DNA of 64,000 bases, taken from contig JAQMRL010000006.1 of assembly GCA_035578175.1 (NCBI GenBank), positions 26,120,393 through 26,184,392 on the forward strand, in the 5' to 3' direction. The notes below the pieces were generated by a model that did no database searches, had not been told where the DNA came from, and worked only from the letters and a program-made list of their open reading frames with translations. Made by a program: the position numbers and the translations under genes. The stretch comes from Catonia carolina. Its lineage: Eukaryota > Arthropoda > Insecta > Hemiptera > Achilidae. Shown here in pieces: positions 32,691 to 44,880 of the stretch. Numbering within the stretch: the first letter of the stretch is position 1; the number at the start of each line of letters is the position of its first letter.

Positions 32691-35689
32691 AAATACTAGT
32701 TTAAAAAAATATTTTAGAAGCATAAGCTTGTCTATTTTACATAACAACATAACAAGTAAAGAAATCAAATTACAAATGTTTCAGGATTCGAACCCATGGT
32801 CTTTTGATTTTCTGCATTCAGTTTTATATCAAACTATCAGCAGTAAACCATAGGTTTAAATTAATTTTATTACAAACGTCGCGAACGAGTTGGATTATGA
32901 AGTGTACAAATTACACAAATGGAATTCATAAAATAAAACGTGTACTGTGTAACCTACATAAAACTGCAATGGAAGAAAACGAAAAATCAAAGGCAATAAA
33001 GAACGTGAATTTTTGCACGTCTAGATGCAGTTTTTATGACGACAGCGTGAATCAGTTGCCGTCTGAAGGACATGGGCAGGTTCAACGTTTAGATTCTGCA
33101 GACAGCTTTCAGTTCATACGACTTAATATATTATAGTTGAATCATAAAAAAAAAATCCATTGACTAAATAATGCACATTCATTCAATTAGAATGTGTTTG
33201 TTAAACGGCTATTTCGTTTCTGAAACATATTTATAATAGATAAATTTTCATTATCAGTAACAATTTCACAAATTTTATAAAAACGAAATATTGTTCACGG
33301 TTGAAAAACTGTATTTTCTTATTCAGTGCCAAATTAAAATATATAACTTAACAAAAATCGTTGCTCTATTATAATACAAAACTGTAGTAACATAAATTAC
33401 GCTATGTGTTTACAGAGCACGTGGTTACACAGGTACTTCAATAATACTGGTCATACGTAATTGAGATAAACATAAAAATAATTTAGTAAATATACTACAA
33501 TTTTCTGTAAATACATTATTAACAGTAACATCTGTTCAAAAATTTTATTAAATATTAATAGTTTTGGCAATGAAAACAGATATTTATTTCACTGTACAAA
33601 ACTGGCAGAATCTCTTGGTAGGGTTACGATGTATGAAAATAAATATAACGGTAGATACGATCGATAAACGAAAATAAGCACACATAACTCAAGAAATATA
33701 AAAATTCAATTAATTCTTTTAATCATATTTTATCAGAATAAGAAATTATGAATAACCAGTAAAACGTAATTGGAAGCTTTTTGATTATCACTACTGAAGT
33801 CTAACCTAAAACTGCCACATGTCAACAACCAGGTATGGTTATAAATTTTCAGATTTCACAACCCGTACTCGACATTCTACAAATTTATGGTATTTAAACT
33901 CAAAATATCATCGTAAGGAAAATAAAAGGACCACACTTAATAACACGAGGGAAAGGGTAAACATAATTATAAAATAAGTTAAAATTCTAAAAATTTCGTA
34001 CAAGAATACGTTCACCATAACTAACAATTTATAATAGAAAATAACCAAATTCAGATAGAAAATACTTACCTAGATGACCCTTTTCAAAATTTAGAACCTC
34101 AGGTATGTTTACAAACAGGTTTGCACACAGCTGTTTTCCAAGTAGAACAACACACCGGTTAACAACAGTACACAAACGGTATTTTTAAATGATCAGATAT
34201 CAATAAAAATCAGCTGATCTATAAAAAACCGTTTTTATCTGCAGCACGAAATGTATGCAGATGCAAAATATTTGAAGAAATCGTAATAATCAAAAGTCTA
34301 AGTGTTTGTAAAAGGATATGACACCAGTTAATGTAACATAGAATTTGATAAAAGGTGAAAAACTAAAAAATGAAAAAAAATTGGTATCAATGTAGTATAA
34401 ACTACGTTTTTGAGTTCGGTGCTGCAAAACAATGTCTCAGTGTTTTTATTTTCTATTTTTAATAAATAAAATCACTAATAAAACAAAAAAGGAAAGCTCG
34501 GAGAAGCTTTATAACAAGCAACAGACGAAAATTGTATTAGTTTCAAATGAGCCGGCGCACAGAAACGTACCACATGAAATTCAACGATAAACTGAACGAG
34601 TCTACGGGGTTCTACCGAGTCCCACTGCAACAGAAGCGTAGATTATCAAGTTGACAAATTTGCCTGAAGATAGGGACACTTACTTTTCAAGCATGCTCCT
34701 TTCACGTGATCGATAAAATTGAAGAGGGGGTTGCGTTTTGAATTGATAAATCGATATTGATATGGTAATCGTTGTCAAACTAATTAATGCAAATAAAATA
34801 AATTTGATAGGTTAATATTGATATGAAAGATTATATTTTTAATTACAGAATGTATGTTATTATGATTACGTACGGTGTAGTTAATTTCCTCAGGTCCAGA
34901 AATCTAAAAAAAAATACATAGCAATAAATTAACGGCCTTTTCTTTATAAATTATATTACATCAAATCACTTGTAAATAATTGTCTTATCAGTTGAATCCA
35001 AATCCTTCTAGTTAGAAAATATAACAACATTTTCATCATTATATCTGCCAAAATTTGAATCTACTATCAGTTCAAAGAAGATACTGTATTTTATGTTAAG
35101 ATACTAAAGTATTATTATTTATTCCAGTTTTGGAGACTGAATTTTGATGATTTTTAGAGATTTCACTACATTTTTATTTAATAAGTTATTGTTCTTAATT
35201 GTTTGAAATTATTATTTTTTAATTGTTTAATAGTAGCCTACTATTTGTAACAAATTGTTTAATCTACAAAAAGTAGTTAAGACAAATGAAAGTAATGTTT
35301 TGTGATGAAAATCAGTGATAAAAAATGAATCAGACATTTAATTGTATATAAGTTACTAAGTAATTTGTTTAAAATATCTTAGTGTCAAGGTTTAATAGTT
35401 CTCTTGACTACACCGAGGAAATGCCTGGTGAGCCCCCTATTTGCACTCAGTGTGTTAACATAACCTTCTCAATCCCTATCCCAAATTTGATATGTCATGT
35501 AAATTATTTTTTGTGACAATAAAAGTTTATGTATTTAATAAATAAGTCTTGACATCATCAACTTCACTGGTATATATTTTGTTCAGATGGTTTCAGGGTG
35601 TCCGTTATTCCTAATCTCTTTTTCTTTGTTCGTATCCTGATTAAATTATCCATAAATCCCAGTCCATCATCCGAGGCTGATATCCCACT
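32691..35689. other. 3-kb stretch almost free of recognised repeats
   Basis: This is the longest part of the window with no S1, S2, Rep-A or LINE copy. The 110-codon plus-strand frame at 32,804-33,136 has no motif I recognise. A possible splice donor on the minus strand lies near 34,069-34,078 (AGGTAAGTAT), after a segment that could be a 5' non-coding exon. Its relative freedom from insertions may mean regulatory sequence, but I cannot name a gene. Confidence 0.35.
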
Positions 35690-36195
35690 TTCGGTACCTA
35701 GGTTGCAACAGGATAAAGATGCTTACAATAAGATGCACCGATTTCAGCAAATTTGCGAAACTATCCACCAAACCTTACAAAATAGCTCTAGCAAAAAGAC
35801 GAGAGAGATTTTATAAAACAATAGCAGTACCGAACCTACTCTATGGAAATGAAACTTGGGCGCTATTAAAGTGAGAGGAGAGTAGATTGCAAGTATCTGA
35901 AATGAAATTCCTTCGACATACATATGGGTGTTGTAGAGCAGATCGTTCCAGAAATACCAAGATAAGGAAAGAACTCAACACCTTCTGTATAAACTGCAGG
36001 ATATCTCAGAACAGAATGCAGTGGTTAGAGCATGTGAACAGAATGAGGGAACATAGGATACCTAAGTAAACACTAAGCTATAAACCGGCGGGAAAGAGAG
36101 AACGAGGATGCCTGAGGAAGAGATAGGCAGATTTGAGAGGTTCGGAACAGGCAGAGATGCCAAATCCTTGAAAGGCATAAGAAGAAGAAGATGGT
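35690..36195 (+). pseudogene. LINE 3' fragment with (AAG)n tail
   Basis: Frames give RLQQDKDAYNKMHRFQQICE; then, across a shift, IAVPNLLYGNETWALLK; then SEMKFLRHTYGCCRADRSRN and RISQNRMQWLEHVNRMREHR. This is the LINE C-terminal order LLYGxExW, E.kFLR, W.eHv.RM. It ends in (aag)n at 36,179-36,191. It lies 0.5 kb upstream of OR-A. Confidence 0.75.
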
Positions 36196-36698
36196 TTCAC
36201 TGTTAATATTACTAATATTACTAATATTTACAAAGGTACTTTGGTACCTTTGTAAAGTACATGATACTTACATAAAATAAGAAACCTTGTTAATCTGAAA
36301 TTAAATGATATAGTGAAGATATGGAAATTAAAACCTACAAGGGATTAATAAGGTACATGCTTATTTTTTAAATTTTACACTATAATTTACCAGTTTTAGA
36401 AACGAGGTCAAGAATTGCATTTAAAGATATAATAAATGCCATACCAGTTACTAAATGTAATGATTAACTTTAATTTAGTATTCTATTTAATCTATTACTT
36501 TAAAAAAGAATTCAAATAAAAAAAATTAAATGCAATTTATTAAATGCATCTTCGTCAACTGCATACATTATTACCATGCAAACTAATCGTTAGTATTTCT
36601 TAAACATCTATTTATATTATCTGAAACTTTACTAGTTTATTACAATTATTCTGAACCGATTAAACTGTAGGACGTTAAATACAAATAATCAAAATAAT
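36196..36698. promoter_or_regulatory. OR-A upstream region (no defined promoter)
   Basis: About 500 bp of AT-rich DNA between the LINE tail and the OR-A start codon. A core promoter was not identified. It must contain the 5' UTR and probably the proximal control region if no upstream non-coding exon exists. Confidence 0.3.
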
Positions 36699-37516
36699 AT
36701 GGACAATTTTCACAAAGAATTAAATATCCCATTAATTTTATTTTGTGGTCTTTACATACCTTACAGCAGAGAGGTTATTAAGAATAAGTATATTTTATTA
36801 TTCTATAATTTATACGTGATTATGACTGATATTATTGTATTTTTAAGCAGTATTTTAATCGGTACAGGAATGATATTGCCGGATCGAACAGTGATGGAAC
36901 GCTGTGCATGTGCGATAGCATTTCTTACATGTGCAGCTACGTCATTCAAAATAACTTACTGTTATTTATACCCAAAAAATTTTGAAGATATTTTTAAATT
37001 ATGGGATAATGTATTTGATGACGATCCATACTTGAATGAATTACAAATAGAAGTTAAAAATCAAAAAATATATATGCGAAAAATATCAACGATTGTTTTT
37101 CTTTGTATAACACCACCAGTAACGATGTGGGGTCTTTTACCTTATTTACCAATTATACAAGAATTAAATGGTGGTAAATTTACTGTTGTACCATCATGGT
37201 TTCCGTTTGATATTAATAAATCACCTAACTTTGAGTTGGCTGTTTTATTTCAATCACTTGGAGCTCTTTACGTATCGTCAAAAAATATCGCATTTGACAC
37301 CATATTCTATAATTTGATTTCAAGACAAACAACTCAAATTACACATCTTAGTACAACACTTAAAAAAATTTTATCTGTAATAAATATAAATAACAATGGT
37401 GAAATGGAAATTTATAATTATGATAATGTTGAAAAATCAGAATTAAATTGTAATACGTTTTTCCATATTCAAAAACGATTAAAAATTTGGATTAAACATC
37501 ACCAACATACTATAAG
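36699..37516 (+). CDS. OR-A exon 1
   Basis: 818 nt encoding residues 1-272 and two bases of codon 273. Donor AG|gtaaaa at 37,516/37,517. Translation begins MDNFHKELNIPLILFCGLYI and contains four membrane segments. Reading through the donor would give a stop four bases on, so the spliced product is required. Confidence 0.95.
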
Positions 37517-40500
37517 GTAAAACAGATTTTTTACATAAACTATTTAAAAAAATATACAAGGTGTGGCTATTAAAACGAGACTGACGCTGTACAAAATTTT
37601 ATTTTTATTTTATACATAATCACTTATTGTCACCTTCAATATACACTCCTTCTGTATCCCTACAACGCTCCATGCAAATTTTCCATTGTTGGAAACAGTG
37701 CTGGAAGACATCTTCTGTCAGCTCCTTCAGGACACGACCCGCTCAAAAATGTTTGAAATGAAGCTCGCAAAAATGTTTGTACTGACACTTTGTACACAGT
37801 TGAAAATGACCCAAATTTTTTGGAAACGATAATAACATGTCATGAAACTTGGTTTTTTACTTATGATTCGGAAACGAAGTGCCAATCCATGCACTGGAAG
37901 AGCCGAACTTCACCGAGAGCCAAAAAAGCTCGAATGAGCAAATCAAAATTTAAAGCAATGATGATTGTTTTTTTGTGTTATCCATGGGATTGTGTACCTT
38001 TACTGGGTTCCTGAAGGTCAAACAATTAATCAATATTACTACCTTGAGGTACTTTCCAAACTACGTCAAAGAGTAAGGAAAAAACGCCCCGAAATGTAGA
38101 AGGACAAATCATGGGTTCTCCACCACCAGCTCATTCCACGTTATCTGTCAAGAGGTTCCTAGCCAAGTACAGCATCTCAGTGTTAGAATATCCACCTTAC
38201 TCACCAAATATTGCACCATGTGACTTCTACCTGTTCCCTAAGGTGAAATCTGCATTAAAAGGGACATGATTTGAGTCTGTGGAAGCTGTAAAAGAGAAAG
38301 CAGCACGTGTCCTGAAGGAGCTGACAGAAGATGACTTCCAGCATTGTTTCCAACAATGGAAAATTCGCATGGAGCGTTGTAGGGATAGAGAAGGAGTGTA
38401 TATTGAAGGTGAAAATAAGTGATTATATGTAAAATAAAAATAAAAATTTTTACAACGTCAGTCTCATTATTTAATAGCCACACCTCATATTAGAGTGCAT
38501 AAAAAAAGATAAATAAAATTTTAAAAAATTACAACTTTTTGTTTTTAGTGGTTTTCTGTTTGACATTGGTAGAAATTTACCAATCTCTGCTTAAATTGTA
38601 TCAAAATCGGTTTGTTCAACAGATCTTTCTTAATTTAGTTAACACAAAATTAAAAGCTGTTTAATAAATTATGTCCCATCTAATGGTTTTTATGTACATT
38701 GAATTGTGCAACTGATATGGTTGTAGTTGCAAGAGAATCTCATTTGGCAAACCTACAGTGCATTTTTTGTTTTTTCAGAATTTGTAACAAATTAAATAAG
38801 CTTTACTCAACTTCTTTTGTAATTTTACTTCTTCATGATGTATTACTTCTTTGTTTGGATGGGTTTACATTGATTGCAGTAAGTAAAACCTTATTGATTC
38901 ATATATTTTGCAGTTCCAAGCTCCGTGTAGTAGCGGGGTGAAGGGTACGAGTGAGGTATAATGAATGAGTGACGCATGCTGGGAGAACGATTGTTGTATT
39001 ACTCTGATACAAAACATTTGTTTTCAAACTTTGTGTACCTATTTAACATATTTGTTTTTTTATTTATTACATTCATTTATCAATTGGTAAGTTAAATATT
39101 ATGAATCCAACCAAGTTAATAACCCGTTAGGTATTTGTTAAATTAATGTGCCGGAGGATAAGAATATTGTTTTAGTCTAGTTAGTACACGCTACCACTAC
39201 AAATGCATCAGCTGTGAAACACTACTGACTCATTCATTCTCCCACTACTATAACAACGCACTGCATTCCTTCCAACTACACGGAGCTGGGAGTCAAGCAA
39301 TACATGTTTTATTTGTATTGGAAATATTTATAAGAATGTATAATAAAAAAAATATTCTTTAAGAAGTGAATAGTCCTCATGTTAGAAATGGCTTTATCGC
39401 TGTAGGTGGAAGGCAACGGAATACCACCGCCTTATTTCTCTAAATGGAGCATCATGGCATAAACTTTTTTTGTTAAATATAATGCTAGACGGCGGTTACC
39501 GGTGTACTTTGATGGTTGGGGTTCAATTAAACATACTCTCTCAGGAATGGTTGACCTGAGTCTGTACAAGACTACACCTCATTTACACGTCATACATATC
39601 ATCCTCATCTCAATGGGTCATGGGATTGCTTATTGTTCTGAATTGAACAGATTGCAATGTACACACATTAGGGATTATAAAAAAAATACATTTTGGTTAA
39701 AATAGCTCCCCATTCAGATCTATGGGGAAGGCTGTATCAAGTAAGCTTGTGTGGTAGAAAATTAGTCAGGGAAAAGATAATAAGATGGATTAACAGAGTT
39801 AGAAACAGAAATATTACAAAGATTGGAAGTTAATAGAAATTTGATGAAAACTATTTGATAAAAGAAAGTTCATTTGTTAGAATACAAAATGAGATACAAA
39901 TTAATTGAATCTCAGTTAGAAAAGGAAAAGAGTATATCAGAGAATAGTGGTTATATGTGATCTAAACAGGGGTATGAGCTATAAAAAATAAAAATTCTGG
40001 AAAAAGGTATAAGTTGATAAGGAACAAGCTACAAGGAGCTATAAGTTGAAAATGAACAAGCCACAAGTTGAAAAGCTATTAGGAGACAAGCTTGGTACAA
40101 AAGACCTACCTAAAGACAAGTAATAGCATCATTATCATCATTTAGAAATATCCGTATTCCTACATGTTAATAAATTATCTTTTTGAGGGCAATTTTCTTT
40201 ATTTTATTTACAATATCTGACAGAATATGCTCAGAAGGTATTTCTAAACCAAACTACAGGTTTTAAAATACCACTTTCTTAACAACAAATATTGTGTACT
40301 ATTTGATACAAAGGGGTCATGACATGCCTACTGAGTTAAGCAGTAGCAGGAAAAAATCATTGGTAAGTGATGAATTTATCATTGTGTTTGATTTTTTTAC
40401 TTTTCATTTTGTGTGATATTTGATTCAATGGGATTCATGACAAGCCTACTGAAGTAAGCAGTAGCAAAAACAATTTTTTGGTGGTAAGTGATGAATTTAT

Positions 40501-43500
40501 CATTGGTGATAAACTTTCAGTTTATCAGTTTTATCTTGACATGTCCTATACTCCCTTTGGAGTCTCCTGGACGCAAAAAAAACTGGCTGAAATAATTTTT
40601 TTAAATTTTAACCAACATATTACTGTTTACAGCATGATTTTCCATAGTCTGTAAAGGAATTCCATAATCTTTTTCATAATTTACCATAATCTTAAATAAT
40701 TCATTATTTATTTATTATGTTATTTAACATATTTGTTCTCCTTCTGTTCAAGCTGGGGAAAGTTCTCAGGTGAAATAATTAAAGCAATATTACTGAATAT
40801 AATATTTTCACACCAAGCTGACATTGAAATGGCTATTCTTCTTCTTCTTCTTTTGGTGCCAATCTGCTACCGAATGTTGGCAATCATTCTGGCAATAATT
40901 ATAATTCTATTCGCTACTGCTTTGAAGAGTCCTGTAGTAGAATTGGAAACCAGTTCAAGTTCTATATCCAGGATATTTGTCATTTACCGATACCTATTTT
41001 ACCCTGTACCTTTCCTTCCAAAATGCATTTCAGTAACTTGTACTTTTCATCATTTCTAATGATGTGTCCTAGATATTATTTTCTTCATTTTACTGTACGC
41101 ATTATTTCCTTTTCTTTACCAAGTGTTTGAAGTACACTGATGTTTAATATTCTATCCACAATATTTTAAGAATTCTTCTGTAAGTCCATAACTTGAACGT
41201 TTCCAGTCTCCGTTAAATCTTGTTGATTCCGTTAAAAGTCCAAGATTCCACTGCGAACAATAAAATGGAAAATATGTAACATCGGAGAAGTCTGTTTTTC
41301 AAATGTCTTTCAAAGAAATAAAAATGTAACGTTTAAATAAATGTTTTTGTTTCAGTCTGATATAGACTATTTTCAAATGCTTTCACTTCTGTTTTACTTG
41401 GGTGGTAATTTGTTACTTTTATTCATAATATGTTTAATGGGAGACCATCTTACATATCAAGTAAGTATTTTTATTTTCTCTCATGAATAACCAAAACAGT
41501 TTACATAAATTTTGGAATTTTTTTGAACAGTATGTTAAAGGGTTCCTGTGTCAAAAAGTGGTCAACAATTTTTTATTAGGAAGTTCACGCATAAAGCTAC
41601 AACTTTAAAAAATATATTTCTTTAAAAAATGGTGTTGTTAACCTCTATGGTACATGTGTATTGATTGATATTATTAACATTTACTTTAATGATGTATTAC
41701 AAAATTACCATACCAGGAAAAATATTAATTGAGCTTAAAAGTGTGCTTTCTGAATAGTCTTACAACTCTTTGGATTTTGAGAAATATTTATAGAAAATGT
41801 ATTATAGTATAACAAGTTTGTATAAAAATATTGTAACACTTAAAGCTAAGATCTTTTCAGGATCTGGGTATAATAAATAATTAACAAACTTCCTTTAAAC
41901 TTATAGGTTAACAAAATATTTATTGACATGATTAATAATTACAATTATTTATAATTAGGTTTAGACTGATAACAAATTACAATTAGATTACTTCGATTAA
42001 ATGAATTACATATCTTAAAGTCGATTATACTGTCAAGTTTACATTCAGATATTTTACATGAAGAGAACACTTCATGTATTTCTCAGGTAGACCTCCTTTC
42101 TTCCATTCATCCAATGATCTACTCTTGTTTTTTGTGGAAGCCCTTGAAGTTTGTAATCAGTAGTCTGAACTCGGTTTGATCCATTATTTTCTTAGTTTGT
42201 TTAAATTTTTTCAACATCATTCTGTCTTCTTTAAATCACATAGGTTTATTGTTTAATGTCCTAAAGATTTTGTTTTGTCAACTGTCTATTTGTTTTTGTT
42301 TATAGCTCTTCTTTTCCTTCTAACCTGTAGGTACTGTCCACTTACCAATTTTCTTTTGGATGAACTTCCTCTTGAATTTCTTTGCTTCTTTTATGTCAGC
42401 TTTCCTGGTCATTCTAAGACAATGATTGCATATAGATACTCTCAGTTTTTATCGCAGTATTATAATGTCTGATCTTGTCTTGTCTTGAGAGTGTTTTCTT
42501 CTAATACAGGTTGTGAGTTCTTCAGAGTATAACGGCAATATTTCTTCACCTACTGGTATTTGCTTACTTTTTGCTGGTCTTCCACTGTATTATTAGCTTA
42601 TATATGGATATAATTAGAAATATCATCTTCATACATGATTAAGAATACTGTTGTAAACCACTTTATACCTGACATAATCAGTCTAATCTTCTTCTTCTGC
42701 TTTTTTTCGCTTCACAGATTAGGCAGTACTGCCTGTTCCGGAAACTACCTTCCCCTCGGTAAAACCAACACCCCTTCGACCATTCGGCTTATAATTCCTT
42801 GCCAATCAAGGCAATCCAGGTCCAGGTTGATTCTGAACTCATTGATCTTCTTCTTCTGGCTAAATATTTGTAACTTTGCCTTATAACGTCACTTCTGATC
42901 TTGTCCTCAAGAGTGCAGCACTTTACTGCTTAAAAAATTTCATTTCCGCAGCTCTGACTAGGCTTTGTTATCTGTTTGAAAGCACCCAAGCCTCGCTGCC
43001 TTACATTATAACTGGCACCACCATAGTTTTGAAGAACTTTAGTTTGGTTTCCTTTCTTGTTTTGTGCTTTAGGATTCTGTGAATCGACATCTCTGAATAA
43101 AGGACTCTCCGAGAGAGATACCTCAAATAAAAGGTCCTACTATCAACCTTAACCTACGCTGTGCTCGCAACGCGGCCAGGGATTGTTAACTACTGGCAGA
43201 AATGAAAATAGCCTCAATCTAATCTTATAACTAAGAAACTAATTCTAAAACTAACTTTTAAGCTTACTACTTAACAGCATCATCTCATATTGCTATGAAA
43301 AGTACATTTAATGTTAATTCTATTTTATATTATTACAGTGGAGACATATGTTGGATTTTGGATTCACAACAAATTGGTATGCTTGTCCTAAAACTGTAGG
43401 AAGTTCTTTAAAGATAATTTTTGAAAGATGTAAATCATCTTTTCGTTTACGAGGTCTTGGAGTTTACCCAGTTTCTTTTGAAAGCTTTCTTTCAGTATGT

Positions 43501-44616
43501 ATACTAATATATTCGTAAATCGTAAGTAGTAGGCCTACCTTTAATAAAAGTGTGTAATAAAATATCAAATACAATATTTTGATATGAAAATTCTCGTTAT
43601 CCAAATAATTTTGTAAAACTTGTTTGATTAACAGTGTTATTAACAAAACTATAATAAAATTATTCTGTCTTTTATGCAAATTACTTTACTGAAGTTTTTT
43701 CTGAAACAATTTGAAATTCAATGAACAGAATTATTGTTGCTACAAAAGACTTATTTATTTAAAATAATGATATTATCTGTAATGTTTTTGTTAATTCACT
43801 CTTGTAGTGACTATGTAGAATTTAATTTGTACAGTCATACATGTTTTTTCCTGTGTATTACTGATTTGGAGCAGCTTGATAACCAAAGCTTTAGCAGAAT
43901 TTTAATGAACTTATCCCTCCAAATGTGGTGCAATAAACCACTTTGGTTCATTAGAAAAAGATAAATGCAAAATTCAGAGTGGCCCATAAACTACTTGACT
44001 GGCAATTTTTTAATCTTTTTATTGAATTAAATAGAACTGTAGTGACTGTTAAAATAACCTTGACATACTGTTTAAAATTTAGGTAAATTTGGAAAACAGT
44101 CTTGCAATGGATTAACAACTAATTTTTAAAAAAATTTGAATGGATTAGAAAATGAGGAACCACTAAAAGATAACTCCTTTACTTTCGACAATACTTCCAT
44201 CATATAACAAAAAAGATTCTATTTACGTGTCTGTACTGAAAAGGTGTATAATGAGTATTTAAAATGAAGGAAGACATTTTGCTATCTCATTTACTAAGCT
44301 AATTCCATTTTAACAAGCACACGTTTAAATTAAGGATAATTATTTCATATTTGCATGTTTTTTTTTTATCAAATTGCTTATAGTCTAAACATACTTGAGT
44401 ACAGAGATAAAAAACATTCTGTTTGCTCGAAACCAATTTACCGTAATGTTTACCAAAATAAACCAATCCATTTAATTTTATTGACCCGTTAATATTTTGA
44501 TCTATTTACAAAGACTTATAAAATAATTATTTGTATAAATTATGTTTCAGATGGTAATATCTGGTTATTCGTATATTATGGTACTAAATAAGTTAAAAAA
44601 TAATGGTATGATCTAA
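36699..44616 (+). CDS. Odorant receptor OR-A, five coding exons, 414 aa
   Basis: Complete insect odorant receptor (7tm_6 family), a ligand-tuned seven-helix ion-channel subunit that works with Orco in olfactory neuron dendrites, N-terminus inside. Joining exons 36,699-37,516; 38,779-38,878; 41,356-41,460; 43,339-43,494; 44,551-44,616 gives 414 aa, the family's normal size, with all splice sites GT-AG and no internal stop. Predicted membrane segments are near residues 31-57, 68-91, 128-153 and 178-200 (exon 1), then about 280-306 (exon 2), 310-335 (exon 3) and the last 35 residues (exons 4-5). Family hallmarks are VPSWFPFD (165-171), DTIFYNLISRQ (200-210) and the C-terminal GVYPVSFESFLSMVISGYSY. 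The start is the first ATG and aligns with OR-B. No odorant can be inferred. Introns 1-3 carry transposons; intron 4 has none recognised. Confidence 0.95.
37559..38485 (+). mobile_element. Rearranged fold-back mariner in OR-A intron 1
   Basis: The ends are AGGTGTGGCTATTAAA and its inverse. The middle and right parts read as a mariner transposase: ITCHETWFFTYDSETKCQSM, KARMSKSKFKAMM, then EYPPYSPNIAPCDFYLFPKV near 38,190-38,240, and the C-terminus ([20 protein letters not shown]) at 38,318-38,380. The left 180 bp is not the transposase N-terminus but an inverted copy of that C-terminal/3' end (37,602-37,739 pairs with 38,307-38,445). The element therefore has about 180-bp arms and lacks its DNA-binding domain. 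Stops and a deletion near the second aspartate confirm it is dead. Confidence 0.85.
38779..38878 (+). CDS. OR-A exon 2
   Basis: 100 nt. Acceptor tttttcag|AA and donor GCA|gtaagt. Encodes a hydrophobic segment, LYSTSFVILLLHDVLLLCLD then GFTLIA. Begins in phase 2 and ends in phase 0, as does OR-B exon 2. Confidence 0.95.
38916..39290 (+). mobile_element. MITE-1, copy 2, in OR-A intron 2
   Basis: About 375-bp uninterrupted copy of the element at 483-1,207. Inverted ends are CCAAGCTCCGTGTAG and CTACACGGAGCTGGG. It lies only 37 bp past the exon 2 donor. Confidence 0.75.
39490..39695 (+). mobile_element. S3 SINE fragment in OR-A intron 2
   Basis: S3 body only, from ggcggttaccggtgtacttt to tgtacacacattagggatta. 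The tRNA head is missing. The 67-codon frame over it is SINE translation. Confidence 0.7.
39700..40305. other. OR-A intron 2, unassigned
   Basis: AT-rich intron sequence. A short locally repeated phrase (acaagctacaaggagct, acaagccacaagttga) occurs near 40,020-40,085. Confidence 0.4.
40310..40590 (+). repeat. Rep-D copy in OR-A intron 2
   Basis: Contains two tandem versions of a unit with ctactgaagtaagcagtagc, then tggtaagtgatgaatttatc. It then has cagttttatcttgacatgtc ... ggagtctcctggac, the inverse of the end block of the 189-bp repeats at 45,702 and 46,223. Part of the same unit appears inverted at 45,930-45,985. Confidence 0.6.
40835..41330 (-). pseudogene. LINE 3' fragment (minus) in OR-A intron 2
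   Basis: On the minus strand it ends in an (AAG)n tail (plus-strand cttcttcttcttctt at 40,838). Upstream of the tail the sequence resembles the LINE terminus read at 56,800-57,290 (attrgtatgat-type, ttctgtagtaggactcttca). It ends 25 bp before exon 3, inside the acceptor region's upstream flank. No open frame. Confidence 0.55.
41356..41460 (+). CDS. OR-A exon 3
   Basis: 105 nt, phase 0 at both ends. Acceptor tttcag|TCT and donor CAA|gtaagt. Encodes SDIDYFQMLSLLFYLGGNLL then LLFIICLMGDHLTYQ, a membrane helix. Confidence 0.95.
41461..42089. other. OR-A intron 3, first part, unassigned
   Basis: AT-rich, without recognised repeats. Confidence 0.4.
42090..42560 (-). pseudogene. LINE fragment (minus) in OR-A intron 3
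   Basis: Reverse complement resembles the 20,960 family's 3' region (cttcaagggcttccacaaaa, aaagaagacagaatgatgtt). No frame survives. Confidence 0.5.
42680..43085 (-). pseudogene. LINE fragment (minus) in OR-A intron 3
   Basis: The minus-strand translation includes LGAFKQITKPSQSCGNEIF, AVKCCTLEDKIRSDVI and SWTWIALIGKEL-like segments, in the order seen in non-LTR ORF2 C-termini. The plus-strand frames here (83 and 68 codons) are antisense shadows. Confidence 0.5.
43339..43494 (+). CDS. OR-A exon 4
   Basis: 156 nt, phase 0. Acceptor attacag|TGG and donor TCA|gtatgt. Encodes WRHMLDFGFTTNWYACPKTV ... GVYPVSFESFLS, including the conserved TNWY block and the start of the last membrane segment. Confidence 0.95.
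43495..44550. other. OR-A intron 4, no repeats recognised
   Basis: AT-rich intron with no recognised transposon. The 76-codon frame at 43,734-43,964 has no support. Confidence 0.45.
44551..44616 (+). CDS. OR-A exon 5 and stop
   Basis: Acceptor gtttcag|ATG. Encodes MVISGYSYIMVLNKLKNNGM I and TAA at 44,614-44,616. SGYSY is the receptor family's C-terminal membrane motif. Confidence 0.95.
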   Translation: MVISGYSYIMVLNKLKNNGMI

Positions 44617-44739
44617 CCAGGAATATAAATCTTAATTAGAATATTGTTAAAATTTAGTTTTTACTGAAAATTCATTAAATGTAGAATTTGAATTATACTA
44701 ATTATTCATACAAAAATGAATGTTTTTTTTTACTTTATT

Positions 44740-44880
44740 TAAAGTTTCATCAACAGCTTGGTCATTAGCGACTACAGTGGGTTTTAAATTGTAAAAATTT
44801 CCAGACCCTGACCGGGAATCGAACCTGGGATCCCTGAGTGGTAGGCTAGCACGCTACCACTATACTATGGAGGTGGCCAA
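44740..44880 (-). mobile_element. S4 tRNA-derived SINE (minus)
   Basis: tttaaagtttcatcaacagc, then gggaatcgaacctgggatcc (minus-strand B-box) and gctaccactatactatggag. It lies just downstream of OR-A. Confidence 0.75.

Noticed and set aside
32804..33136. 110-codon plus-strand frame
   Set aside because: No recognisable motif, no splice or promoter context, AT-rich composition; kept only as a note in the 32,691-35,689 entry.
40733..41059. 108-codon plus-strand frame in OR-A intron 2
   Set aside because: Antisense translation of a minus-strand LINE tail with its (CTT)n tract.
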